From Mytilus galloprovincialis (taxonomy: Eukaryota > Mollusca > Bivalvia > Mytilida > Mytilidae): DNA of 64,000 nt. Made by a program: the position numbers and the translations under genes. Numbering within the stretch: the first letter of the stretch is position 1; every line of letters begins with the position of its first letter. This document shows positions 35,737-47,349 of the stretch, piece by piece. The notes beneath the pieces are model-generated. The model worked only from the letters and a program-made list of their open reading frames with translations. It did no database searches and had not been told where the DNA came from. The stretch is from positions 71,810,910-71,874,909 of the forward strand of contig NC_134839.1 in the NCBI RefSeq assembly GCF_965363235.1, in the 5' to 3' direction.

Positions 35737-36939
35737 ATCTATAGTGATATGAATGGTTTGGTTGTATCCATCTTGCAGTTTGTTTACATATCTGGAAGAC
35801 CTTTTTGTACGAAAATCAGCGATATAGTTTGGCTTTAATAGTTTTTATAAGAAGCTCGGACATGGATGCCTTTACCTCATTAAAGGCATACAAATGAGTT
35901 ATTCCTTCATTTTTAAAAACTGCATGTTCTGTTTTTGCCTTGAAACTGCCCCATATCCGTTCTTATTCTATCACTTCGATTCATACTTAGAAATACCGAA
36001 ACGTATCAATATTCTTTATTGTATTTTGCAAATTGAAGAATTTCCATGAGATCGGCAGACCATTGATCATCTGTACCGGCAACTATAATAGCCGCTCAAT
36101 TCCTTGTTCTTCTTGATGCTGATTGTAAACTGTATGGTTCACGATTTTTTAACAATTTTCGTTTTTTTTTTCTATTTACTAAAAACAGAATGGAATTTTA
36201 AGTTAAGTTTGTATTTTATTCCTTTTTGTTCATAATCAAGATTTGGGCTGATCCAGAGAGACTAGCCAGATATGATGGATTAAAGTGAATGTCCTTTAGA
36301 TATTTCTCCCAAGCAGACATGTTTGCAATACAAGTATTAATGTTGGTATAATTAAGATCGATTGAGTACGTATTACATGTGATGATGTTACACTATTGTT
36401 TCGGGTAAGGGTAAGGTTGGTACCTATTGAAACGTTTAAGCCCGCTTCATTTGTTTGCACCTGTCCTAAGTTCAGTAGTTGTTGTTTGTTGGTTTGGTTT
36501 ATAAGTGTTTCTCGTTTCTCGTTTTTTTTTTATATAGATTAGACCGTTGGTTTTTCCGTTTGAATGGTTTACCACTAACAATGTTTGGGGCCAATTATAG
36601 CTTGCTGTTCGGTTGAGCCAAGTCTCCGTGTTAAAGATTAGACTTTGACCTTTAAAGGGGTCTCTTGTACTAATTGTGACTTGGATTGAGAGTTGTCTCA
36701 TTGGCACTCATACCACATCTTTCTATCTAGTATATAGTATTTTATATACATTATCTTTCTCTTCCTCAGTTTCGTCCGCATCACATTCCTTGTCGTCGTC
36801 GTCTTATGTAATCATCCTTTTCACTCACAGACACCTGTCTCTGAAAAAAAATCCTATATACCTTTTATTTAATAACTTAGGTATATAATGGATTTTTTCA
36901 GAGACAAGTGATGTGGTTACATTATTCATTTCAAAGTTA

Positions 36940-37118
36940 TCATCGAATTAATAATTTATTAAATTGGTATCGATTTTTCCTGAGAATACGCTGAATTGTA
37001 GTTTCGTAATTTTTATCGTCTTTAACTTTATCCTGAATTTTTCGAACAATGTCCGAGGGCACATTACTTTCCTCCAGGGGTACTATCAAATTTAACAGAT
37101 AGGTATTAGGTTTAAAAA
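36940..37118 (-). CDS. exon-like open frame, probable last exon of an unknown gene
   Basis: A good acceptor (CCTCTTGTTCTAATTCAG) precedes 37118. The frame reads FKPNTYLLNLIVPLEESNVP, DIVRKIQDKVKDDKNYETTI, RILRKNRYQFNKLLIR and stops at TGA 36942-36940. Amphipathic, Lys-rich, no recognised motif. It may belong with the frames at 37.3-38.1 kb. Confidence 0.35.
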
Positions 37119-37279
37119 CTGAATTAGAACAAGAGGACTTATGTAATATAGTTATTTAACTATATTGCATTGTTGAACAGTATCGTCATTATTCATACAT
37201 TCTTTTATATACTTGTCATGTATATATTTATTCTCAAATATCTTTGGTCGATAGCTGTGTTATGTATCCTTCATATTCG

Positions 37280-37640
37280 TCTGTATTTCCATCTTCAATT
37301 TCACTACTATCACATGAGCCAATATCGTATTCAACCAATTCAGTGTTTGACTTTTAGAAGGAATTTCGTCATATAGATCCTCGTCATCTCTTTTCCTTTC
37401 AAAGATTTGTTTTCAGGACACCATAGCTTAACAAATCGTTCATGCTGTCGGGCTTTATACCACATTCGTCACAAGATGGGACTTTTATCGGGAATTTCTC
37501 GTGGGACGATTGATTTTTTGCAGGTTTTAAACTCCATGGACAACAGTAACAGATTTATGTGTCTCTTCATAAAAGCATTCACCACATCATAGAATTACCA
37601 AATTTGCAATATTTGATCAGTTAAATTAGAAAATATCGCA
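37280..37640 (-). pseudogene. decayed coding-like stretch, unknown
   Basis: Protein-like runs occur in changing frames on the minus strand, for example CGECFYEETHKSVTVVHGV, PSCDECGIKPDSMNDLLSYG and VEYDIGSCDSSEIEDGNTDE. The Cys pairs and acidic patch look selected rather than random, but no single frame stays open. Probably a frameshifted relic of a host exon; it could also be separate tiny exons. Confidence 0.22.
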
Positions 37641-37778
37641 TTTAGAAATGTTCATACCTTGCCAAGCGGTGACAGTAACTCAAGTATAACTAGAAAACCC
37701 TCTCACGGTTTTCATTGAAGAACCGATTGTTTTGCTTGTATAGATTACCAACCGTGATTGTTTAAATCAACATGTGCT

Positions 37779-38097
37779 TTAACAGTCCTTTGCATTTCGT
37801 CGCAGAGTGGCTGCCAACGTCTGCATAACCATATTATTCTCTTTTAAGTGGGTTAAATAAATCGTAAAACATGGAGGAGTTGTTTCAAAACATGTTTTCC
37901 GCAAGACAAAGGCCGACTCATTGTCATCGTGTATGGATTTTTGACACAATTTTCCTATATATCCCTTCCTCTGTGGCACCGCGGCAGAAGTGTATCTTCG
38001 TTTTGCGACGACTGCGGCGTTGGTGGTAGTGTTTATTTCTTCTTCAGTTGCGGAGGGAATGTATCTTCCCTTAGTGGCGATGGTGACGGATTGCGCT
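37779..38097 (-). CDS. exon-like open frame, unknown protein, with stop
   Basis: An acceptor CCATTTCTTCAG precedes 38097. The frame then reads TIATKGRYIPSATEEEINTT, AAVVAKRRYTSAAVPQRKGY, KLCQKSIHDDNESAFVLRKT, LTHLKENNMVMQTLAATLRR and ends in NAKDC-stop (TAA 37781-37779). Two loosely repeated Arg-Tyr-Ser/Thr motifs are visible. I do not recognise the family. It may be a last exon, or a relic, of a minus-strand gene in this interval. Confidence 0.35.
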
Positions 38098-38109
38098 CTG
38101 AAGAAATGG

Positions 38110-39390
38110 TTACATTTATGAGAAATATATTGTCACGTGAATATGACAAAAAATGGACTGATGAGGTATTTAAGATATCAAGAAGGTTTTGGACAAATAA
38201 ATAAATGTATGACACCTCTTCATCGCATAAAAAAAAACCAAAGAATGGGAATAGCTTGAATTTACTACCAATCTGAACTCCAACTAATACTCATTAAAGA
38301 CAATGCATTGTAGAAAATTGAAAAAGTGTTAAATTTTAGAATTTTGGAATTTTGGATCCTCAATGCTCTTCAACTTTTTACTTGTTTAGCTTTATAAATA
38401 TTTTGATATGAGCGTCACTGATGAGTCTTATGAAGACGAAACGCGCGTCTGGCGTACTAAATTATAATCCTGGTACCTTTGATAACTATTAAAACCCAAA
38501 TGAAGAGAGTCCTATAAACAATATTTATTTTATATTAAATGATTAGTTTAATTCTTGGGTGAAAACATACAGTGACATTGAAGATTATTAATTTAATAGA
38601 TTTGCATACAATTGTTTATTATTTCTTTTTTCATAACTGTATTTTAAACATAAAAAATGAACGAAATAAAAGTGTGAATTGTACTATAAAAATAATATAT
38701 ATAAAATAAGATTACGAATCTTCAATTTTCCAACTAAAGAGCCATATACATGATATAGTACGCATGCAGTGACAAATTGTATATGATCATCCTCAACTTT
38801 ATTAATGTACAATATGAACATTTATTTTTCTAAGTTTTTTATTCAAAATAATTTGTGCGTATTTATCGGTCTCAATCCTTTATTGATGAGCTTATTCTAA
38901 TCTTACAGAATGATTGCCTTAATCTAAAATCTTTAAAATCCAAATATTTTTCAAAACAGAATGCAGGAAAATCAAAGGGAAAATAAATATTACATTTACC
39001 TTGATCTGATTATTTCACTTAATTCCCATTTTCCTTCAAGAAATGAAGATAGTTTTTATGTTTTTTTTTATAGATTTTGTGAAGGAGTAGATATATATAT
39101 ATATATATACTATATATATCGTGTATGTTTATAAATAATCAGTAAATAAAAAGCAGGTAAAAACTGGCATAATCTAGATATAGATTGATCGTATTCTAAA
39201 CAAATCTTTAAAGACAAATTGACTGTCACTTTGTCTTTGATAAACATGTTTGAAACAAAGACAAAAAGCGAGCAAGGCAAACAAGCTAACCAAACTCTTA
39301 CTCTCCATGTATTGAAAATTGACTCTAACACAGTGATTGTTTAAAGTACGTCCTTTATATACGGCAGTTGTTATCAGATACATTAATTTT
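38110..39390. other. intergenic; one family C fragment
   Basis: Family C, inverted, at 38340-38495 (GATGAGTCTTATGAAGACGA, AACGCGCGTCTGGCG). The rest is AT-rich with nothing recognised. Confidence 0.45.
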
Positions 39391-39582
39391 GTAGTTCGTT
39401 TCTATGTTTATTTGCGTTTGTTTTTGTTGCACTGCAGTGTTTCTGCTGTTCCGTTGTTATCCTCTTATAGTTGATGTGTTTCCCTTTGTTTTATTTTGTA
39501 ACCCGGATTTCTTTTCTCTCAATCGATTTATGACGTTTGAACAGCTGTATACTAGTGTTGCCTTTATTATATAATTTTATGT

Positions 39583-41095
39583 TACAGTAAATATTGACTC
39601 TAACACAGTGATTGAAGTTGTGAATTAGTCGTGTTACTAAAAAATAAGAATTACATGTAATTCCTGATGCACTTAGTTGACACAAATAAAATTATTCCTG
39701 AAACTGCCCAGTTATAACCAGTAATTATTCATTTTTAAAATAAGTTTTACACCTAACTACTAACTGTTAAAACAATGTTGTAATATGAAAAAAAAATATC
39801 CTTCTAATATGTACCTTGACATTTAACTGTTTCAAACATATTTGTAGAAAATGGCTGATGAGAAAAATATTTACAGAGCAGTTTTTTCTCCAATTGTATA
39901 ATGAAAACTGTGATAGAGTCTTTAAGCAAAAGGAGAAGCTGAACAATGTAGTCCGCAAATAAAGCATTTTGTTTGAAAATAAAACTACAAAGAAGAGATG
40001 AATACAATAAAACCTTTGAAGTGGAAACCTCATTTCTAGTGATGTTGGTATCACTAGCCCAAAGTGACTCTGTAAAAGATCTTTATCCGTACGAGGTGCA
40101 TAGCTTACAATATAAACGCGAATGCAACAAATTCTCTGTATATAATCAGACGGATTCAGCATTACAGTTCTGTTGCGACATGTGTATCCGTTTAGAATGC
40201 TTCAACGGGAATGGCATGCATGTCGCTCACATAAAAGTGGAAATTTTTCCCCATTCCTAGTGTTGATAGCGGATCCATGAAGTCTTTTCGTTCTGTCTAG
40301 TTTTGGAACATGAACCGACAAATGACCAGTGTAAGCTCTGCTCAAAAGATGGAATAATAAATGGATCTGTCTCTAGTAATGTCAGTTCTCATCAATCTAT
40401 GGTTTAACAGGATGAACATACCCAGGTCGAGTCACGTGTTAGAAAAGCACATTTTTTGCATGCCATAATAAGTGAATTGCAATCATTGTGTAAATAAGGC
40501 AACAGTAGTGTATCGCTGTTCAATTATCAACAATCATAATTCGATTAAGAGAAAACAAATCCAGGTAACAAACAAAAACCGAAGGAGACACGTCAACTAT
40601 CAGAAGAAAACAACGGAACAACAGAAACGCTGAACTACAACAAAAGCAAACGTCAGCCTACATAGACACGGACTAATATAGATAACAATAGGCAAACATA
40701 CGATGTTAATTGATGACAGAATGCATGTTTGTTTTAGATAATTTGCTGTTGCATGAATTGATATTATTGTCGTGCATGGTGCAAATGATTTTAATTGAAT
40801 TTTAATCATTTTAATACAGCCATATTCCACTTTAAATACACAAAAGAGCATGTAGTCATTAAGGATCTTTTATTCCTTTACTCTAAAGTAAGCTTTTCAA
40901 TCCTTACACTATTCTTTCTCAAACGGTTTCTTGAATCATTTCTAAAGTTTTGAAACACAAACATCATGTAAGTAAATAGCTGTAAAATTATCGAAAATAT
41001 TAGTGATTTCCTGTAACCACTGAAACAATCAGTAAATAAATGTAATTACTAAATTGAGGAGTAATTACAGGTATTTACTGAATTGTTTCGTTTAA
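39583..41095. mobile_element. TIR element of the AATTACATGTAATT family, damaged copy
   Basis: The left side ATGTTACAGTAAATA and AATTACATGTAATTCCTGAT, through AAAACAATGTTGTAATATG, match 50904-51092. The right side (GTAAGTAAATAGCTGTAAAA, CACTGAAACAATCAGTAAAT, AATTACAGGTATTTACTGAA) matches 52670-52785. The outermost right end is missing. An inverted family B fragment is nested at 40495-40680. Confidence 0.7.
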
Positions 41096-41776
41096 TCGTT
41101 TCCCTTATATCAAAACCTTTTCCCAGGTTATCTTATTAATTGCGGATAACCAGTTGAAACTAGTATAAAGAAAGGACATTCGTGGTCAAAGAAGGTAAAA
41201 AAAACCATACTGCTATACACCTGTTTCTATGGGCTTTAAATTTTAATAAAGGTGCCGAATTAAGGAGTTCATGCATCTTATATGCGAGTTTTGACTTGAA
41301 TTAAAGTATGGAGCTTCGAGATATTAAATCTTTTGAACTACTAGAGATACAAATTTGTTATAGCTAAAATACAAGTGGATCATTCATGTGCAGAAGTATT
41401 AATTATGGGGATAAAATTCCATAGAAAGATAAAAGGTTAATCTTTTCAAAGAACCAACTTCCATCTCGGTCTGCGGCGACATTTTTATGGAAAAAATCTT
41501 AAAAGTGAGTTCAGTTTCGCACTTTATTTGGCCTTTTAAACATTTTTTGATTCGAGCGTTACTGATGAGTCTTTAGAAGACGAAACACGCGTCTTGCGTT
41601 AGTGTAAAATTTTAGTCCTGGTATCTATGATGAGTTTATTTCATCGAAGAGAAAGTCGTTTGCACCTTATTATGTTCTGGCGTGTTGCATTTAACTATTT
41701 TGTCTTGAGAACATATAAAACAACATACACACAAAAATTGATTCATCAATCTACTTCAGTTTCTCTCTTTTTTTAG

Positions 41777-43594
41777 CTCACCTGGCCCGAAGGGCCAAGT
41801 GAGCTTTTCTCATCACTTGGCGTCCGTCGTCCGTCGTCGTCCGTCGTCCGTCGTCCTGCGTCCGTCGTCGTTAACTTTTACAAAAATCTTCTCTGAAACT
41901 GCTGGGCCAAATTTAACCAAACATGGCCAAAATCATTATTACGGTATCTAGTTTAAAATTTGTGTCCGGTGACCCGCCCAACCAACCAAGATGGCCGCCA
42001 TGGCTAAAAATAGAACATAGGGGGAAAATGCAGTTTTTGGCTTATCACTCAAAAACCAAAGCATTTAGAGCAAATCTGACATGGGGGTAAAATTGTTTAT
42101 CAGGTCAAGATCTATCTGCCCTGAAATTTTGAGATGAATCGGACAACCCGTTGATAGGTTGCTGCCCCTGAATTGGTAATTTTAAGGAAATGTTGCTGTT
42201 TTTGGTTATTATCTTGAATATTATTATAGATAGAGATAAACTGTAAACAGCAAAAATGTTCAGCAAAGTAAGATCAACAAATAAGTCAACATGACCAAAA
42301 TGGTCTGTTGATCCCTTTAGGAGTTATTGTCCTTTATAGTCAATTTTTAACCATTTTTCGTAAATCTTAGTTATCTTTTACAAAAATCTTCTCCTCTGAA
42401 ACTACTGGACCTAATTAAACCAAACTTGGCCACAATCTTCATTCAGGTATCTAGTTTAAAAATTGTGTCCGGTGACCCGGCCAACCAACCAAGATGGCCG
42501 CCATGGCTAAAAATAGAACATAGGGTTAATGCAGTTTTTGGCTTATCACTCAAAAACCAAAGCATTTATAGCAAATCTGACAGTGGTAAAATTGTTTATC
42601 AGGTCAAGATCTATCTGCCCTGAAATTTTGAGATGAATCGGACAACCCGTTGATAGGTTGCTGCCCCTGAATTGGTAATTTTAAGGAAATTTTGCTGTTT
42701 TTGGTTATTATCTTGAATATTATTATAGATAGAGATAAACTGTAAACAGCAAAAATGTTCAGCAAAGTAAGATCTACAAATAAGTCAACATGACCAAAAT
42801 GGTCTGTTGATCCCTTTAGGAGTTATTGCCCTTTATAGTCATTTTTTAACCATTTTTCGTAAATCTTAGTTATCTTTTACAAAAATCTTCTCCTCTGAAA
42901 CTAATGGGCCAAATTAAACCAAACTTGGCCATAATCATCATTCGGGTATCTAGTTTAAAAATTGTGACCTGGCCAACCAACCAAGATGGCCGCCATGGCT
43001 AAAAATAGAACATAGGGGTAAAATGCAGTTTTTGGCTTATCACTCAAAAACCAAAGCATTTAGAGCAGATCTGACATGTGGTAAAATTGTTTATCAGGTC
43101 AAGATCTATCTGCAACAACAAAAGAGAGTTTTTAACGACCTCAGCTGGCTATACAACCCTTGCACAATCAACTGAATTTTGCAGAAATCATTAATAGGAT
43201 AGATTGCCCTTTAAATAATCTTGATAATTTTTTATTACCTTTTTGGTTTTTTTGGCAAAGGGGGAGCGGGGGGGGGGGGGGTTGCGCAACAACAAAACAA
43301 CTTCACAACTTTCTCATTACTTTGCATTTCTCGTTAGATAAATTTTACAAAATTCTCCCCTGAAACAACTGTCAAATTTAAACAAACTTAGTTTAAATCA
43401 CCACTAGGATATCCAGGGACCACTGTGTATGATGACCCTGCCTGCCCACATGGCTGAAATAAAACATAGGTTTCAAACGCACTTTTTAGTATTATATCTC
43501 TGAAACTAAACGACAGTACAACAGTTGCATTTATCATGCATCAATTGTAAATAAAAATATCAGGTGAGCGACACAGGGTCCTTGGACCCTCTAG
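41777..43594 (+). mobile_element. family G bivalve element, hairpin at both ends, possible Helitron kin
   Basis: The left end is a 29-base hairpin (GCTCACCTGGCCC, GAA, GGGCCAAGTGAGC). The right end is a hairpin AGGGTCCTTGGACCCT followed at once by CTAG and T. GCTCACCTG and CAGGTGAGC mark the two ends. Inside, a 499-bp unit is repeated about 2.5 times (CTTTTACAAAAATCTTCT at 41874, 42375 and 42874), each with CCAACCAACCAAGATGGCCG. The 43115-43330 part is unrelated, probably an insertion or rearrangement. No coding. Confidence 0.7.
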
Positions 43595-43699
43595 TTAATA
43601 ATATCTAGACTACATGTTGATTTAATAAGTACTAAGAAATGAAATATATTGGGTGATCTAGGGTAACAGAGATGACTATTGTTGAGAACTCCTCTGTAA

Positions 43700-44095
43700 C
43701 ACAAAAGTTACAGTTAACGTCAGTGACTTACACTTTTACCTGGCTCTTCCCGGCACTTCCACGTTTTGGTGTGTTTCATCTTTAGTAGATGTAGAGTTTT
43801 GTTGTTTTTCTTCTTCTTATGTTTCTAGCGATCTTCACTTATTGAAGATTATTCTCCGGGCGTCGACTATGAATCATTGTTGACTGTTTTTGTCTACTCA
43901 TCTTTTTTCAACGGTGTTTCTCAAGTCAAGTCAGAGATATGATAATGTTTGTCCATTCGTTTGATGTGTTTGAGCTTTTGGTTTTGCCGTTTGATTAGGG
44001 ACTTTCCGTTTTGAATTTTCCTCAGTGTTCGGTATTTTTGTGATTTTACTTTTTTCTCTCCCTCTTTGATTTATAACATTGACTTTTTTCTTTTA
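43700..44095 (+). repeat. family D repeat
   Basis: TTCTCCGGGCGTCGACTATG, then TTTGATGTGTTTGAGC and TTAGGGACTTTCCGTTTTG shared with 4690-4780. Confidence 0.6.
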
Positions 44096-44514
44096 GATTT
44101 AGCACTGAAGTAACACTGATTTTTGTAACCACAATTTTAATTATAATGAATACTGAATGCAAAACATATTTTTCATTGACCTTTAACTCGTTAAGTAAGT
44201 TAAGTGTCCAAGTTGACATTTGAGAGTTGATATAAAGACAAGCAATTCATTTTCAACATACATTGATTTAATTTCGATTTTCGATTAGCCACCAAATGCT
44301 ATGAAATTTTATATGTATTTGTCTTGCCTATCGTTCCTTATGAGTTTTTTTTTTTTTGTTTTGTTCTTTGGCATGTGTCAATATCTATAAGTACTTTTTA
44401 GTCTTAAGATAACAAAAACAATGATACAGTTCTTGCTCAAACTTGTAATTGGTAAACACGAGCACATATGTCTCTTCAGATAAAGAATTTTGTCGGAGTG
44501 TGTGGTGTATGTCT

Positions 44515-45000
44515 TGTATCATATTATTGTCAGTGAATATCTTGTGTGGTACCATTGTGAGTGGGTTTCTTGTGGCATATCATTAACTGTGGTTGTCTCG
44601 TGTCATATCATTGTCAGTGAATATCTTGTGTGGTACCATTGTGAGTGGGTTTCTTGTGGCATATCATTAACTGTGGCTGTCTCGTGTCATATCATTGTCA
44701 GTGAATATCTTGTGTGGTACCATTGTGAGTGGGTTTCTTGTGGCATATCATTAACTGTGGGTGTCTCGTGTCATATCATTGTCAGTGAATATCTTGTGTG
44801 GTACCATTGTGAGTGGGTTTCTTGTGGCATATCATTAACTGTGGTTGTCTCGTGTCATATCATTGTCAGTGATTGCTATGTTTCATACCATTGTCAGTGG
44901 TTGTATTTCGTCATATCATTGTTAGTGGTTATCTTATGTCATGTCAATGTAAGTTGTTGTCTTGTATCATATCAATGTAACTGATTGCCTTGTATCAAAG
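44515..45000 (+). repeat. 28-bp satellite in an 84-bp higher-order repeat
   Basis: Three 28-bp monomer types (ATCATTGTCAGTGAATATCT, ACCATTGTGAGTGGGTTTCT, ATCATTAACTGTGGTTGTCT starts) alternate to form an 84-bp unit repeated four times almost perfectly (about 44520-44856). About five single diverged monomers follow. Because 84 is a multiple of three, one frame stays open for 164 codons; this is not evidence of a gene. Confidence 0.95.
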
Positions 45001-45411
45001 ACTGGTTGTCCTTGGCCTCTAGTAAGTGTTGTACGACTAATGCTTTTAACAAGTACCTTAACTACTAATAACGAGCTTATTATAAACTTTTGTAAAAAAA
45101 ATATATGAACAAAGTGGAATTAACTATTTTTGGTGTGTAAAAAATTCTTTGGATGCTTTAGATAAATAACGTGCTTTTGATTGTCCTTTTGATTCTGTTG
45201 ACAGTTCTGATTTTTCTACTCTTTACACTACACTTTCACACTATCTTATCAAACAAAAGTTTTCATATTTAATTAAATGGTCGTTTGGTATATATCTGAA
45301 TACAAACATATTTGCTGCAACTCATTTAAAGCCTTCTATTCTAATGAGAAAGGTAAATATGCTAGATATACTCACCTGAGGTGTGATGAGATGATTGAAG
45401 CTGTTAATAAT

Positions 45412-45838
45412 TAAACTCATTATAGATACCAGGACTAAAATTTTACGCCAGACGCGCGTTTCGTCTACAAAAGACTCATCAGTGACGCTCGAATAAAAAA
45501 ATGTTTAAAAGGCCAAACAAATTACGGAGTTGAAGAGCATTGAGGACAGAAAAATCCTAAAAGTTTAGCCAAATACAGCTGAGGTAATCTATTCCTGACG
45601 TAGAAAAGCCTTAGTATTTCAAAAAATTCAAAGTTTTTGTAACAGTTAATTTGTTATTATGAACATAGCAATGATAACTCCAGTCAACACAGAAGTGCTG
45701 ACTACTGGGCTGCTGATACACTCGGGGAAATAAATCTCCACCAGCAGTGGCATCGACCGAGTGGTTGTAAATAAACTCATCATAGATAACAGGACTAAAG
45801 TTTTACACTTACGCCAGACGCGTGTTTCGTCTACAATT
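45412..45838 (+). repeat. family C repeat inserted in the RT remnant
   Basis: AACTCATTATAGATACCAGG, ACGCCAGACGCGCGTTTCGT, GTCGA-type middle, CCACCAGCAGTGGCATCGAC, then the start repeated at 45773. The RT frame resumes directly after it (LLDNIYVRFG-like). Confidence 0.75.
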
Positions 45839-46349
45839 TTCTCCTTGATAATATTTATGTACGTTTCGGCAATAAAGTTTATCGACAGTTTGCAGGTATC
45901 CCTATGGGCACTTATTGCGTCCCTTTAATAGCTGACTTGTTTTTGTACTGTTATGAATCATAGTTATGACTAAACTCGGTAAAGACCCGTCGAAATTAAA
46001 ATCAACAACACTTACAGTTATCTTGGTGAGATATTTTCGTTAAATAATCAAGAATTTTCTCAATATACTGCTGAAATTTACGTCAAGGAACTTACTTTAA
46101 ATAATTCAAATTTAAACGGTTATAACATCCTTTCCTAGATTTAGATATTTCGGTATTAAACGGGAAACTCCAATCTAAAATTTACGACAAAAGGGACGAT
46201 TTTTCGTTCCCTAATTTTAAGTTTCCATTTTTAGATGGTGATGTTCCTTTGGCATCATCTTACGGTGTTAATATTTCACAGCTGCGCTATGCCGGTGTCT
46301 GTTGTGACGTTTTTGAATTTATAGGTGTTCAACGTAATCTATGTATTAC

Positions 46350-46495
46350 TGGTAAATTATTAAGCCAAGGTTTCATTACTGGTAAATTATTAAGCCAAGG
46401 ATTGATTACTGGTAAATTATTAAGCCAAGGATTAATTACTGGTAAATTATTAAGCCAAGGATTAATTACTGGTAAATTATTATGCCAAGGATTTC
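46350..46495 (+). repeat. 30-bp tandem repeat inside the RT remnant, 5 copies
   Basis: The unit is ATTACTGGTAAATTATTAAG CCAAGGATTA, ten codons (ITGKLLSQGL). In related elements this motif occurs once, so it was amplified in place. Confidence 0.9.
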
Positions 46496-46569
46496 GTTAT
46501 CTTTACTTAACTTTTCCATAGATATAAAGATTTGGTTTGAAGTTTGGTTGTACCTGTAGAATAAAATTG

Positions 46570-47175
46570 AGAATGGGAATGGGGAATGTGCCAAAGAGAC
46601 AACAACCCGACCATAGAAAAAAAAAACAACAGCAGAAGGTCACCAACAGGTCTTCAATGTAGCGAGAAATTCCCGCACCCGGAGGCGTCCTTCAACTGGC
46701 CCTAAACAAATATATACTAGTTCAGTGATAATGAACGCCATACTAATTTCCAAATTGTACACAAGAAACTAAAATTAAAATAATACAAGACTAACAAAGG
46801 CCAGAGGCTCCTGACTTGGGACACGCGCAAAAATGCGGCGGGGTTAAACATGTTTGTGAGATCTCAACCCTCCCCGTATACCTCTAGCCAATGTAGAAAA
46901 GTAAACGCATAACAATACGCACATTAAAATTCAGTTCAAGAGAAGTCCGAGTCTGAAGATGTAACATAAGAAAACTAAACAAAATGACAATAATACATAA
47001 ATAACAACAGACTACTAGCAGTTAACTGACATGCCAGCTCCAGACTTCAATTAAACTGACTGAAATTTATGATTTCATCATATGAACATCAGGCACAATC
47101 CTTCCCTTTAGGGGTTTAGTATCATACCATCATAACATATATGAGAAGAACATAACCCGTGGCATGCCAACAAAC
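46570..47175. repeat. family F dispersed repeat, near full
   Basis: GGGAATGTGCCAAAGAGACA, CAACCCGACCATAGA, TCTTCAATGTAGCGAGAAAT, GAGGCTCCTGACTTGGGAC, and GGCGGGGTTAAACATGTTT. Inverted copies at 59060-59345 and 60755-60870. Confidence 0.65.
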
Positions 47176-47349
47176 TTCTTTCAAACGGGATAGCACATCT
47201 TCATTTTACGGAAATGATGTTAACCGTGCCTGGAAATTTAGAAATTTAGAAATAACAAGAAGTAATTGTAACAGGATGCTGTTACGAAGTCTCCCAAACA
47301 AAGCTCCCATAACTCGCCATTCATATGGTCCCATATTCATTTGATTTGA

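Larger units (their letters stand above)
45090..46510 (+). mobile_element. decayed reverse-transcriptase remnant split by family C
   Basis: Runs in RT order: FDSVDSSDFSTLYTTLSHYL (45180-45245), then, after a family C insertion at 45412-45838, VYRQFAGIPMGTYCVPLIAD and LFLYCYES (45880-45960), NNQEFSQYTAEIYVKELTLN, FPFLDGDVPLASSYGVNISQ, and CITGKLLSQG. Same element type as the piece at 35355. Broken in several places. Confidence 0.65.

Noticed and set aside
39767-40260. Overlapping frames on both strands, 95-131 residues
   Set aside because: They lie inside the damaged TIR element; protein-like features are equal on both strands and no family is recognised.
44490-44984. 164-residue open frame
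   Set aside because: It is the translation of an 84-bp satellite; the unit length is a multiple of three, so the frame stays open by chance.
44515-45000. CRISPR-like array of 28-bp repeats
   Set aside because: No spacers: monomers are directly adjacent and form a higher-order satellite in a eukaryotic genome.
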